NCBI GenBank assembly: GCA_014281115.1
Contig: JACONQ010000015.1
Location: 1,054,001-1,118,000, forward strand
Length of the DNA stretch: 64,000 nucleotides
Origin: Laburnicola sp. R22_1
Lineage: Eukaryota > Ascomycota > Dothideomycetes > Pleosporales > Didymosphaeriaceae
Reading direction: 5' to 3'
Every line of letters starts with the position of its first letter. The first letter of the stretch is position 1. Under the pieces are notes generated by a model that worked only from the letters and a program-made list of their open reading frames with translations, ran no database searches and was not told the origin of the DNA. A program made the position numbers and the translations under genes. Positions 1 through 12,317 of this stretch are shown piece by piece.

Positions 1-355
1 GCTAAGGGTATTAACCTTATAGATGCGAACCATGTTGTTATGGAATCGCTGGCTCGCAAAATCGAGGAGCTTAAATAGTTTATCCAACGGCTAGTCTGGC
101 TGGAGCAGAAGGAGTTAGTTGTGAACGCGCGCTTGCTCTGTAATAAATATAGCTAGGTTGATATAAGGAGGGCAATAGAGCGTAAGCAGTTATTAGAGAA
201 AGCAGATGTGGTGATTGTAAAGGACACAACAGGCGTAGAGGGATTCGAACATTCTAACAAAAAAACTGCTCTAGACTTAGAGCTGGCGTGCTACAAAGCG
301 TCGAGATTATATGAGGCTAGGGCGAAGGCTGGTGGATGCACCTTAAGATGCAAAA
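1..355 (+). pseudogene. Degraded ORF fragment, unrecognised
   Basis: Frame 1 on the plus strand is open except for a few TAG codons (first at about codon 26), and reads as a charged, helix-prone protein end rich in Lys, Glu and Ala. The stops are what CAG to TAG RIP changes would produce. The 5' part lies outside the window. I do not recognise the family; it could be the C-terminal coiled-coil tail of a transposon protein, but this is a guess. There is no promoter or start in view. Confidence 0.35.
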
Positions 356-387
356 AATAGGAAGAATAGGTGACTGAAGGAACTTAA

Positions 388-596
388 ACGCATGCGTAGT
401 CGGAGTGAATTATAACCATCGCTGGGACGCAGTGAGTCACAGCGATTTAGGATTAATATAGGGCGCAGTGGAAGGAGTTACAACCAGTACTATGACGCAG
501 TAAGTCACAGTGATTCAGAATTAAACACATGCGCATTCGGATGGAATTACGACCATTACTAGGACGCAGTGAGTCATAGTGATTTAGAGTTAAGTA
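388..596. repeat. 69-bp tandem repeat, about 3 units
   Basis: Three diverged units of about 69 bp lie head to tail. Each contains the core GACGCAGTGAGTCA (or a one- or two-base variant) followed by AGTGATTTAG and ending in TTAA. The first and third units also begin with a CATGCG block. No coding potential is seen. Confidence 0.75.
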
Positions 597-673
597 TTAT
601 ATAATCTAGGTTTATAAATACTTTCTTATAATGTTATATATCTATATACTTACTTAAGTATATTTGTGTATAC

Positions 674-817
674 TTGCATATTTAGGCAGGTTTGCGCATG
701 CCTGCGCATATCTGTGCATGCTTGCACGTTTAGGCAGGTTTGCGCATAACTGCGCATGCCTGTGCATACTTGCATGTTTGGGCAGGTTTGCGCATGCCTG
801 CGCATATTTATGCACGT
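674..817. repeat. 48-bp tandem repeat, 3 units
   Basis: Three units of 48 bp, each with TTTAGGCAGGTTTGCGCAT (or TTTGGG) followed by alternating TGCGCAT/TGTGCAT steps, then a partial fourth unit. Short open frames on both strands here (about 654-866) simply translate the repeat and are not genes. Confidence 0.85.
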
Positions 818-849
818 TTAAGCAAAATTGCGCTAAGCTAAAATGAAAA

Positions 850-1538
850 ATTTTCCTAATGTACAAACGTGCTTAGGGATACACTACTAAGCTCTTGTGC
901 CTTTAAAAAAGACTGACTGGTAGCTATGTTTAATAATAATTGCGGCATAGTACTGTCTGCATAATAATGCTATCGCTACCACAATCTATATACCTCAAGG
1001 TTGAGATCTTAATAGTCTTAATTAAATTTTATATTACGTAGGCATGCGGTTAAAAGCAATATCTTACTAATATTTTTAATTTTTGGTTGCGCCCGCTATA
1101 CCTCGTTAAGTTGGTTATATTCTAACACCTCCATCTAGTGGCATATTACATACTAAATTTTTTATGCGGCGTGGTTGGATATAGCGGGCTTACTATTATG
1201 GTCTTAATTCGATTCTTCTAATTTATTAATACCATAGACCTAAATAAGGCTCTAAGTTTTATTTTAGTATATTATTATCCTTTTAAGCTTGTTATAAAGT
1301 ACCTAGTTATGGTATTAATAACTAAAGCGATTCGCTTAGAACTAAAACAAAACTAACCTAAAAGTAGATAATAAAGAGCTTACCTAGTTACTTCTTACTG
1401 TTTAACTGTAGAGTAAGAATATTTAGGACACACTATAGTGTTAGTTAGATACACTTTAGATTTCTAATACTCTCTAACTACGTTATAGGAATGTGGTTTA
1501 GATAAACAAACTAACCACTAAATTGCGAAGCTTTACTA
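850..1538. other. AT-rich spacer with one short inverted repeat
   Basis: No gene is visible. GCCCGCTATA at 1091-1100 recurs inverted at 1180-1189, bracketing about 100 bp. This could be a tiny TIR element, but no clear target duplication is seen. Confidence 0.4.
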
Positions 1539-2040
1539 ATATGCCTTAGCAAACTTCTAAACGTATAAATAATTTCTTATTAGAGCGAAATAGTTAAGAG
1601 AGTAATAATATTCTATGGATGTAGACGACTTATTAAATGCCAAAGAATTAATTAACTAGAATGTTAATCTAGATACTAGAGACTTTGTAGAGAATAATCT
1701 TAGCAACTATTAAAGTGTTTATAATTTAAATAGCTTAGACGCTAAGGGGTTATTTGTTCCTAATAGCCATAATTCTAATAATAGAGACCTGGGTTTAAAT
1801 CTTAGTAATTATAATAATAATATTCTCGCTTTTAATAGTGATAATCTTTTTAGTTAGGATATAGATATTAAAATGTCGAGATACTTTAAAGATACTATAG
1901 AGCTATTTAAAGACATTTTAGTGCTTATAAGTAATTTAGAAATAGTAAACTCTAAAGATATAAAGGGTAAAACTGCGCTGGCAGATAAAATAAAGAAGAT
2001 TATAGGATTATTAAGCTTTTAACTATTATTAAACCTGGAT
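1539..2040 (+). pseudogene. Degraded Asn-rich ORF, unrecognised
   Basis: From the ATG near 1617 a frame rich in Asn, Asp, Leu and Ile runs to about 2037 with only a handful of TAG/TAA codons, far fewer than the surrounding AT-rich DNA. A second open stretch starts at 1539 in another frame, so at least one frameshift is present. The last third is a Lys/Ile-rich segment. The family is not recognised. It is best read as a RIP-damaged transposon or accessory gene. Confidence 0.35.
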
Positions 2041-3088
2041 ATACTAAGCCTTAATAATAGAGTTTCTACTACACTATTTAAGTTAATACTTCTAGTTGTA
2101 GTGGATACCCTTAAAAAAAAGGTATTTTTTTGGCTTTGGGTCTCTACTATCATCTATCCAAAGATGTTTAGATAATTATTTATGGGTAAAGGTTACTTAA
2201 GATATATATTCTCTTAATTATTCTATATAATTCTTTAACTTATATAATAGCCTACTATCTACTCTAGTGTTAAAAGCATATTAATGCTTGTGCACTTAGT
2301 AATAGCTAGCTTTTATAATATAAATAATAATAAGATAGACGCACGAGATCTTTAAATAGACTTTATTAAAGCTATGTTAGGCCCCTATTAAAACAAAGCG
2401 ATCCTTTTGGGACTCGACATAGATCCGGAATAAGCTCCATATTAGAGATTTTAGATGGTAGTTAAGACATCACTTAAAGATTTTCCCTTAAAAGAGCTAC
2501 TTATTAAACATATTAGCTCTAATAACGTAAGTCTAGATAGTAAAAAGCTTCGCTAAGGCAGTATAGATTGCAATTCCATAGAGTGGCAAACTAGTGTCCA
2601 AAAGCTAATATTTTAAATACGCTGTATTAGTGTTGCGTTTATATACTATTTACGTTTATACCTCTCTATAAATTTATAATAAGAATTATTATAGCGCTAG
2701 TATTACTATTAACTAATTTGTTAATACCCTTAGATATTAGTTTAGCTTACCACCCTAGTTAATCCGCGTATCTTTAGAGTAAGCTTAATTTTATAGGCTT
2801 AGGAGTAATAGCTAGTAAAAAGAGGTTCTACTATAATTATTAAGAGGTAGGTTTAAGTTAAATATAGTTATTTTAGGAGTTTCTCTAGCCTTATAGCCAT
2901 GCGATATTTCTACTAGCTATATTTTATTTTATACTAGCACTAATTAGGCTTTTATATAATTAGCCGTGCGGAATTAGATATAAGCTATTCCTAATTAAAA
3001 ATAACCTAAAAATAGAGAGAGCTTACGCCTAGCTTTATAGCATATTCGCTAGAGCCACCTTAGTGCTACCACCTCTCTAGTCAGAATA
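2041..3088. other. AT-rich DNA without identifiable gene
   Basis: Heavily stopped in all frames I read. A GC-richer patch just before 3089 (GTGCTACCACCTCT around 3064-3077) is the inverse of the minisatellite unit that follows, so the two could fold back on each other. Confidence 0.4.
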
Positions 3089-3173
3089 GTGGTAGCACTA
3101 TAGAGGTGGCAGCACTAGAAGAGTGGCAGCACTAGAGGGGTGGCAGTACTTTAGAGGTGGCAGTACTACTAGT
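3089..3173. repeat. 17-bp minisatellite, 5 units
   Basis: Five head-to-tail 17-bp units of the form GTGGCAGCACTAGAGGG with a few substitutions. An inverted partial unit lies about 20 bp upstream (about 3052-3080), so the array has a hairpin-forming flank. No coding role is apparent. Confidence 0.85.
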
Positions 3174-5384
3174 AGCACCTCTATCTAGATAAATAGGCTT
3201 TCTTATCCCTAACTAATATTAAAAGAAAGAAATTGCGGCACTTTATATTAATAGTTATCTACTTCTTCTATATAGACTTATACAGAAAGAATTTACGATA
3301 TATTAAAAGAAAAAGAAGCTTAAGATTATTTGTATATGGTGTTCTTTATATTGCCAAAGGAGTTACTAAGAGTAATATCTAAGAAAGGCTTAACGTTGCG
3401 TAAGATATACTTACTAGCGCTAGCAAGAAAGCAGCATCCTAAAATAGAAGTAGTAGTAGTAGATATAGAGTAAAATTTCTACACTTACTATTACTAAACC
3501 ATAGAGTGTTTAGAGAGTAGTATATTATAATACGCCCTATTACACTTATGCTTTGCAACTCTAAGTTACTCTATCCCTAAGAACTAATCTAGCCTTTGGC
3601 TTACTATATCTAACTCCTTTTAGCTAGTATAATTACTAATAAGTTAACAGGCTTTAACAAATTTTTTTCTATTAGAGAGAGTTTTTCTTCTACTTAGGGC
3701 GACCGTACAAAGTACTAGCTAACTAGATAAGTTTTTATTAAGATTTCTATATCTAGGAGTTACCTTATTTACTACTTTCCCTAGTAATTATAGTACTTGC
3801 ATATAAGCTTTTTAAAGTGTGCCCCTTTTTACCACCTTTATTTTATATTATCTAGACTGCCTAGGCTATATCTGCTATAAATCGCCTAAGGTCTTTAAGA
3901 CTAGTTAGCTTACTTTAAGACAGCCCTTTCGTTCTATTATCCTACCTTGCTAGTTTTAGTAAAAGAAACTTCTACACCTTTAAAACCTCCTTAATCTCGT
4001 GTGAATCGCGCTTTAAGTTATAGTAGGTTCTAGTTATTTATTTATTTTCTTTATTATTAAAGACTCTGTCTTTAAACTTCTTCGCTTGGGTTGTATAGCA
4101 ATACTCTTTAATAAATACCCTAAGAGGCGTGTCTAGCCTTAAATTTACTAGCATGATTGTTTATGTGTGCTTAATTAATTAAAGTCTAACTTAGAAAATT
4201 AATATTAGACTAACTATATAATTTCTAGTTATCTGATTATATAACTATATCCTAATAGTTTATATCTAGCAGAAGTAAAAGAAGAGATTAGACACTTATA
4301 TAACTTAGAAGGGCTATAAATAGCACTGTGACTCTAATCTAAGGGGCCTGTTAGAATCCTAGAGAATTTCGTGGGCTCCTAGCTAATAAAATACATTCCC
4401 ATCATACTATTACGTAAGGTTAACTAAAGTAGAATAATATTTATTTTAGTAGGTACTACAATATCTATACAAAGCCCTCTAGAAACTCTAACAACTACTA
4501 ATACTTTCTAAATATATTACTCTACTTCTCTGTGTCCTGTGTATATTTAGTAATAGTGGTTAAAACTGCCTCGCTAAGCCATAGCAAGGAAGGTGGCCCT
4601 TCTTTAATTAAGCACTTAACTAGAAAGTCTAGTGTATAACTAAAATCGACGCCTTAGAAGTATATATTAATTATATACATTATAAGAACTGCTATTATTT
4701 TCTTAGTAAATGTGGTGCTATTGCTATACACTTAGTAAGCTTACTCTTTATTTAGAATAATTACCTATATTTAAGCTATTAGAATATCTAACCTAAGGTA
4801 AGTAACTACTATACACTATTGTTTCCTAATTTATTTATACTTATGTAGGCTGGCTTAGCGTTATTACTATGTGCGCAAATTAATTTAATCTTTTTTAGAG
4901 CAATATATATCCTTAAGGATTTTGTCTATTATAATGCTAGCCATATTCCTACTATATAAACATCGACTTAATAAGTCTAGGTTACTTAGCAAACTAACGC
5001 GTAATTACTTAAAGTAGTAATAGAGAACAATCCTTACTATTCGCAGTCTAAAAGGATCTAATATAGAATTCTGCTTAAGTACTTTAGCATAGTAAAAACT
5101 ATTAACTTAAAGAGCTTTCTATTGCTATTCTGCCACTAGTTGGGTTTGTTAACAAAGGGCGATCCTAAAGACCATTCTGACTCTAGCTAAGACAGAAGTA
5201 TTTAATAAAGCTCCTAGCATCCTCTCGTAGGAATAAGTCACTAAGTTTTATAATCTCTATTATAGTCTTGTCTTTAAGAAGATCTTAAGTATAGTTACTA
5301 AATACTAACACTAAGATAGTAAATACTCTAAAGAATAGTGTGCCACTTTATAAAAGACGTAGCGCATAATATTAAAAAGCAGAT
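3174..5384. other. AT-rich, RIP-like DNA without identifiable gene
   Basis: Stop-dense in all six frames. Some GC-richer islands such as 5130-5250 look like remains of coding sequence, but no diagnostic motif (RT, integrase, transposase or zinc knuckle) could be read. Confidence 0.4.
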
Positions 5385-5601
5385 GTGTTTAAAGTAGCAG
5401 TATAGAAAAGATTATAGAATAAAATGTCCTTAATTAGAGACTATAAAGTAGAAAGAGGGAGAAGCGAACGTACAGCACGAGGGTGGAAGGGATAGAAGAA
5501 CCTAGACATACTATTCTTAATAGAGCAAAACGGGGGCCCATTTTGTACTAGGGCCCGTTTTATGCTAGACTATTTGGCTTGCGCTAAGATACGCTGCACA
5601 G
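5385..5601. repeat. Left copy of an LTR-like direct repeat
   Basis: Matches 7508-7799 in direct orientation with transitions: shared blocks include AGAGGGAGAAGCGAACG, TAGAGCAAAAC/TAGAGTAAAAC followed by GGGGCCCATTTT-type sequence, and GGCTTGCGCTAA near the end. The spacing of about 2.1 kb and the direct orientation suggest LTRs of a small or internally deleted retroelement. Ends are approximate and no target duplication was confirmed. Confidence 0.6.
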
Positions 5602-7507
5602 AGCCACATAAGGCCATATAGAAAGGCATAATGCGTAGAAGCGGCTGCCCCTACTATGGCTATGCTTATTACTAAGCAGGTTTTAGAGAATTTCTCTCTT
5701 ATAACCTGCCAAGAATAGATTATATAACATTTTCTTTAGAGCGTAGTTTAATAACGCTAAGCCTTTTATATTAAGATAAGCTACACAAAGTTTTTTTAGG
5801 GGCTACTAGCTGCTATTTATCCTATTTATAGCGTTCTTTCTCCATTTTCTATTTATATCTATTAATATTAGCTAATGTCTTCACTACTAGCTAAGCGGAT
5901 AATAGGGCTCTCTCTATAATGCATTAAATAAAAGGGTCTGCTATTTAGTTGGCTCTAATACCTTAAGAGTATATATTTAGTATATATGTTAATAGAGCTA
6001 TTATTATTCTCTCTGTAAATTTTGTGTTGTTTCTAATAGTATTAATAAATAATAAACTCTTAAGCGTAGACTTAGATTTTACATGCGAGTTTCGAGACTC
6101 CTACTATAAGTTACTATAATCCTAATTCCTAGGTAGGCTACTAGAATAGACTATTGTTTACCTAGCTTCTTATAATCTTTTACGCTCTATTAGGGCTTCT
6201 TCCTTACTTATAGACTAACCTATTTATTGTGGTGGCCATATATATCTTCTAGGATTATGTCTAGAATAACACTAAATATTCTCTTACTTTAGGAAAGTAG
6301 GTTTGGGAGGTTTGGATTCTTCTATATATTAATGCTTTTTTGCTTAAAATAATAGTAAAGAAAAATCCTCGCCATTCTAAGCCTAACTAGATCTATAGCA
6401 GAGTTATACTTAGTAGTCTTGGCATAGCGAAGGCTCTTAAGCATCCTCTCTACTACTAAGCTGCCGGTAGTTAGATTGCTTAGTAGAGGGCGGTGCTAGA
6501 GGCCCTCTAGTCGCTATCTATAGCAACAGGACTCTATAAAGCTTACTGCATCTTCTTAAAGAAAATAGTTACTAAGCTTAATAATCTCTCCTATATTCTT
6601 AAGCCTATACAGAGAACTGCCTCTATATAGAAAGTCTAGCCATCTTAAATCGCGAAGGTAACAAGTAGGTGGGGGCGATAATACTAACTATGTATATATA
6701 CTATTATATACTAGACTTAGGCTCTAGTTTAAAAAGGTCTAAAATAGTAACGCTAAAGAGCACTTAGTGTAACGCTCTACTTAGGAGGATAAGGATAGGG
6801 GAGTAGTCTCTACTATATTACTTATAATATTGTTTGCTAGCTTGTTTAAGTTAGCAGCTATAGTTAGTGTGTTACTCGCATTTTTAGACGTTAGAAGTGT
6901 TAGAATATAAGATATAGAGTAGCTTGCTATTAGCACTATAGCGGTATCTTTACTATAGTCTAATATCTCTATATTAATACTTATAGCCTGCTTATAGAGA
7001 GATAGGTAATCTTCTAGTATAGTATACTTAGTAATAAGGCTATTACTATCTGCTATTCCTAGTGTGGTTAGTTAAGAAGCAAAACCTACAGGGTGTGACT
7101 ACTAGTCGCCTATAGTAGGGAGAGAGTTAAATAGCTAGGCATTTGCAGTAGTGTGTAGGTAAGAGAGAGACTTATTTAGAGTAGCTTAAGGTGTTTTATA
7201 GGCAGACAAAGTAGATAAGTAGCAATTAAGAAATAGTTTGTGTGGCAGGAGCTTAGACTAGACATAGTCTAGATCCTTAGCTTCTGCAATTATAAGTAGA
7301 GATAGAAAAGCCCTAACTAAGGAAATAAACTATAGAGTTAGCAAAATTATTAGTAGGATACCTATTATACCCCCTCTTCTCTTATTAGAGTACGCGTATG
7401 GCTTAGAAGCAACTTATTAGTATTGGAATCCTGCTTAGTGTAAGTACTAGTCGCGTTAAGATAAGGTTTACCTACTAGAAAAATATAGCCTATAATATTA
7501 GGAAGTG
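5602..7507 (-). mobile_element. Interior between LTR-like repeats
   Basis: On the minus strand around 6300-6500 one frame is open over about 100 codons apart from a few TAG/TAA codons, reading as a Leu/Arg/Lys-rich protein. No RT, integrase or zinc-knuckle motif was found, so this may be a gag-like remnant or a non-autonomous element. The assignment as retroelement interior rests only on the flanking direct repeats. Confidence 0.3.
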
Positions 7508-7799
7508 AATGTGTTTTAAGTAGTAGTATAGAAAAGATCTAGAATAAAATATTCTTAATTAGAGACTATACAGTAGAAAGAGGGAGAAGCGAACGCACAG
7601 CACAAGACGAAAAGAGATAGAAGAATCTAAACATACTATCCTTAACAGAGTAAAACGGAGGCCTATTTTATACTAGGGCCCATTTTATACTAGGGCCCGT
7701 TTTGTGCTAGGGCCTATTTTGTACTAGGGCCTATTTTATACTAGGGCCTATTTTATACTAGGCTATTTAGCTTGCGCTAAAATATACTATATAGAGCCC
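7508..7799. repeat. Right copy of an LTR-like direct repeat
   Basis: Direct repeat partner of 5385-5601. It is longer because it contains an internal minisatellite expansion (7659-7760) where the left copy has only about two units. Confidence 0.6.
7659..7760. repeat. 17-bp minisatellite, 6 units
   Basis: Six head-to-tail units of GGGCCTATTTTATACTA and close variants, inside the right LTR-like repeat. The left LTR-like repeat has about two units at 5535-5570, so the array length differs between the two copies. Confidence 0.85.
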
Positions 7800-8859
7800 T
7801 ATGTATTTAAATTATCTAGACTAGAATTAGATAGTTAATGTGCTGTGTTACTATACAATCCATATAAGAGATCTAATAATAGACTAAAATACTATTGTTT
7901 CTAACACTTTATAGTGTTCTAAAAAGGTCTAGAGTCTCCTCTAAATTATTAAATACCTAGAGTTTCGGATTATTAAAGCTAGTAGCGCATATTTCGCCTA
8001 GTGTTATATAATATAGTAGTAGCGGATTATAAAATATTATTTATAGACTAGCTAGGATAGTCAAGCGTAAAATTTACTTTATACTGTCCCTACTAATAAT
8101 GTCTTATTATCTAATTTAAGGTTATGACTATACTTATATAATATACTAATAGCGCTGTTAAAGTTAATATTATTACGCTAACTATCTACATTTCTACTAG
8201 AAGTTAAAATATATTGCATAATTGCTATTAGTTACTATATATGTAGTATTAATCTAAGTGCGAGTTTAATTATGCGGCTGCGCGCAGAACATAGTAGAAT
8301 TTAATAAAAGTAGAAGGGTAATATTATATTACGTATGCTTTCTTAGGCTAGTGCAAAGTAGGAGACGCTAGTAAGGCAGGAGACATTTTTCTTCTTATGC
8401 CTATTAGGAACTAGTACTATACTAGAGATAAACGTAGATTCGCTTAGATTAAGCTAGATTATTAACTTTAATAACTTAACTTAGTTTAGCTAATTGTTTT
8501 TAAGATTCTTCCTATTATAATTAATTTTATTATTATAATAGGATATATTACCTAGCTATTCAATATATACTTAACTTTAGTTGTTATTATTATCTTAGTA
8601 ATCTGCCGTTTATTTAGAATCGCTTTTAACCCTTAGATACTATAGTAATAAAGAATCTTAACTAAAAATAACTATAGCGAAAGTAAGGTGGCGTATAAAG
8701 CTGTATTAAACTAGCTTACTATTACCTACTTTGCGTTATAGTACTAGGGCTTAGTCTTCTTAATACTTTATATAGCTACCTTTATTAACTACTATATAAA
8801 ATCTATAAAGTTTAAGACTACACAAAGAGTTACGTACTGTAAATAGAGGAAAACATAAG
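7800..8859. other. AT-rich DNA without identifiable gene
   Basis: Stop-dense on both strands; no motif or repeat recognised. Confidence 0.4.
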
Positions 8860-11330
8860 CTTGCCGCTAAAGTAGTGTTAAGAATAGCAACAAGGAAATG
8901 CTAGGGAATATAGAATAAATTAGTTAATACTATTCTAGCGTTATAATAAAGGGGTAGCAGCCTCGATTTATATAACGTGTAATAAGATAATATTATAAAC
9001 CTTATACACATATTACTACTAGTATATCTTATGCTTAACATTAATTTGGCAGAGACCGCACCTAAGAAAATCTCTGTCCTATACATTTACTAGGTGTTTT
9101 CTTATAAAATGTGTGCTAAGATTGCCTAGAGTATAAAATAAGTGTGTGCGCTTAGCTGTTAATAATTTCTTGTTACCTAGGCATACAAAATATATTCTCG
9201 ATCTCTCCTTCTTGTATACTAATACCTTAGCTACTTCTAACTCTTCCTTATTAACCTTGCGCTATAACTCCTCTTCTCTAGTAACTAGTGGTATAATATG
9301 ACTATTTAATTGCTTTAGTTAACAAAGGTGTATTCTACCCTCTTTAATTCTACAGTAATTTATAATGGCACAAATGGCCCTATTACGCTGGCTAACTTCC
9401 TCTTATAGGAATGTTTCTAGTTAGGTTAGAACGGCGTTAACTAATGCCTTCTGGGCTGGGAGCATAGCGTTATAAGATATTACCGCTACTGCAACATCTT
9501 TGGCTTTAATGCTAGTAAGCTATTGCTTAATATTACGTATAGGTTGCTTGTACTCCTAGCGCTCTTTAATCTCCTAGAGAAGAGTATACCGCAATTGCTA
9601 CCTTGTCTAGTTAATCTAGTAGTTAAGCGCTTGGTAGCGTGAATGTCTTATTTTAAGGCTATGTTTAAGTTGCTTCTACTACGCTAGCAGTAAGTAAATA
9701 ATAGGATAATTATTTACTAATACTAATTGCTTTAGTGTAAGGCTTTTTAGCCTTTAGAAATTAATTAATTAACTTATTATGCAAGCTGCTCGCATTAACG
9801 CATCCTAGGGTTGTATGCCTTATACAACCGCCTGTGTATTTACTATAACACATCGTAATAGGTAGTGTTTTAAGAATGTCTATATATTAGTATATTCTAT
9901 TATTAGGTTTTGTATAGCCTTGCTAACGTTGCCTATATATATATTAGTTCTAGATTTGCTAGGACTAATAGCTAAGACTAATATTACTATTCTTATTAAA
10001 TGCCTTGCCTCTAGTATAGCGTAGTAAATAGGGCTGAGTAACCTGTGCAAATCCTATAATTTCCCTAAGGGTTTTAATCCAAGGCCATAACGTAGAGTCT
10101 GGGAGACGTTTATTCTTAGAAATAATCCAGCCTTCTAGGGTTCTCTTTGCTATACGGAAGACGAAAATATTATCTAGCTTTTAATTAAGACGCAATAGGA
10201 GCTCATTGCGCTCTAGCGAGATAGAGAGCCTACTTAGCTCTTTTGGACCTATTAGATTGTATGCAGCAAACGCCCCATTATAGAAGAGCATCCCAAGTAG
10301 AAATATATAGGGACTAAAGGTAAGGGTCTTATTATAGATAACTTTAGGGATAGGGAAAGTGTTTCTAACTAGATTATTAGCATCTTTACAAGACAAATAG
10401 ATCTTAGAAAAAGAAAAGAACTTATATATCTTTAATCCTAAGGAACTCCTTTGTAAATTTAAAGGTTAGCTTAAGTAATACCTAATAAGGCCCACCCTCT
10501 AGATTCTAGAGAAGTGTAACCTAGACATGCTAATAGTAGAGGCTAAGAAGAGCTTTTGGCTAATTTGCTATAAAACTACTAAGTTGTAGGTAGACTTAAG
10601 TTTATATCTAATAGCGTTTATAAGAATATCGCTTTTTAGTTATTATAAGATTTGTCTCTAGGACTTAAGTAAGGTCCTCTATATATATATAGGCCTTGTC
10701 TTAGCCTATTTTCTTTAAGCTATGCTTTTTGGCTAGCTTTTGTAATACCTGCAATATAGCTTAGACGTACTATAGGGTAAAGAGATATATAATAAGAGGC
10801 AGGATAGACCTTATGCATACTTTAGTTTATCTTCCTATCTAGCTTAAGACTTATTGCTCTCTTATATATAAGGCGGTACACCTTCTAGTATATTCTAAGG
10901 AAGCTAGCGAACTTAATACCCCGGCGTTTCTAACCTTTCTTTCCTTAACGCTAATTAAGTAGCTAGTTAAAGAAGATGTATAGGGTGCGGACAGATATAG
11001 TTATATAGAAGCAGAGGTCTATTCTTTCTAGGTAGATCTAGTATCTATCTTGTGTTACTATTATATTTCTTAGTCTAAAGAGTTAGAGTATGTGACTTGC
11101 TGCTTTTATTAGTCTTTAATATAATCTAGTAGATGGGTACTACTCTCCTTATAGTTCTTTTTAGTATACTCTCTTTTATTAAACGTTTTTAGCATACTAG
11201 TGTAGTGCTTAGGCGGATAATTCTTATTAGCAAAGAGCTATGCTTAGTTTTCTATCTCTTTGCCTTGCTTGCCATCTTTATTACTATATGTTTTATTATC
11301 TATAAGGTCTGTGTCTAATATAACACTACT
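8860..11330 (-). pseudogene. Degraded DUF3435 tyrosine recombinase (crypton/captain-type)
   Basis: Reading the minus strand through TAG/TAA codons gives a protein matching the fungal DUF3435 ('FluG domain') family. The segment around 10200-10390 contains FSPYIFLLGMLF followed by an Arg-Asn-Glu-Leu block typical of the family. About 9800-10170 gives the catalytic half, with a frame break: QPYLLRYTRGKAF and then FLKHYLLR, where the conserved Arg and His-Tyr of tyrosine recombinases are expected. Further downstream (about 9000-9100) a Cys-x2-Cys plus His-rich stretch may be a zinc finger. The N-terminal part lies around 10700-11000. Members of this family move cryptons and act as the recombinase of giant Starship elements (established knowledge). 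Here stops and shifts rule out function. Limits are approximate. Confidence 0.6.
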
Positions 11331-12317
11331 ATTAGCATTAGACTTAGTATATTTGCTCTTATTAAAGGAATTATTAATAGATAGATAGCGTTGTAGGTTG
11401 TGTTAGTACGGAGGGTATAGGGAGTATATGGGCATATTAGATAATAGGTAGAGCGGTTAGTTAAGTATATAAGCGAGAGAAGTAGCGGTTCTTACTAGTA
11501 GTTCTATAAAGGGTGAGGGAACCGCTTTAAGTACGCCACTAATAGGGCGGCCTTAGCTTAAGTTAGTATACTGCTAGTAATAAGAATAGCGAGTGGTGTT
11601 AAGAGCTATGCCCCACTCTTGTGTTCCTAGTAGTAGGAGTGCTGCAACCTACCGCTTAGGTAAGAGCCTAGACAAGAGTGCTATAGCGATAGCGATAAGG
11701 TATTTGTGCGAGAGAAAAGAGAGTGCGTAGTATTTTAAAACATAGGATATAATATAATCTAGGCGCTATTAGATTATAAAAGCGTGCCAAGAGCTTTACT
11801 GCTAAGCTTCCTTAAAGTTAGAGTAGTAGCGCAACTACGCTAGCTAAAGTGGGTAATCTAGAGAGTACGTGCGCTCGAGCTGTTTGGCATATAAGTAGGG
11901 AGGTTTAGTGGCAAGTTAGCGTTAGAAAACGATAGCACTAGCACCCTAAATTAGCAGCTAAAATACCGTTAGATTGTTTAAGGTAGTAAATATAATAGCT
12001 TTATATATAGATATAAAAGTAACATTAGTGCTAAAAGTAAAGCGCTTTACTAAAGGCTTCTAAATTCGCTATAGTTACTACTAAAAGATATATTATTTAA
12101 AGATAAACTATTTAAGAATACTTTAGAATTAATTAAAAGTAAAAATAAGATTAGAGTAATCTATAATATTACGTAGCTTATTATTCCTTCTACTAAAATT
12201 TTTATACTCTATAGCGCCAAGTATCTAAAAACTCTTAAAGAGACTACTAACACTAGCTAGAATAATACTATTCTCTTTTTTAGATTATACCTATAACTAG
12301 ACTATAGCCTTAAAATA
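11331..12317. other. AT-rich DNA without identifiable gene
   Basis: Some GC-richer stretches (11380-11900) suggest former coding sequence, but no family could be read. Confidence 0.4.

Noticed and set aside
654..866. Open frames on both strands with repeated CANLPK/LGRFAH motifs
   Set aside because: They are translations of the 48-bp tandem repeat; no start context or homology.
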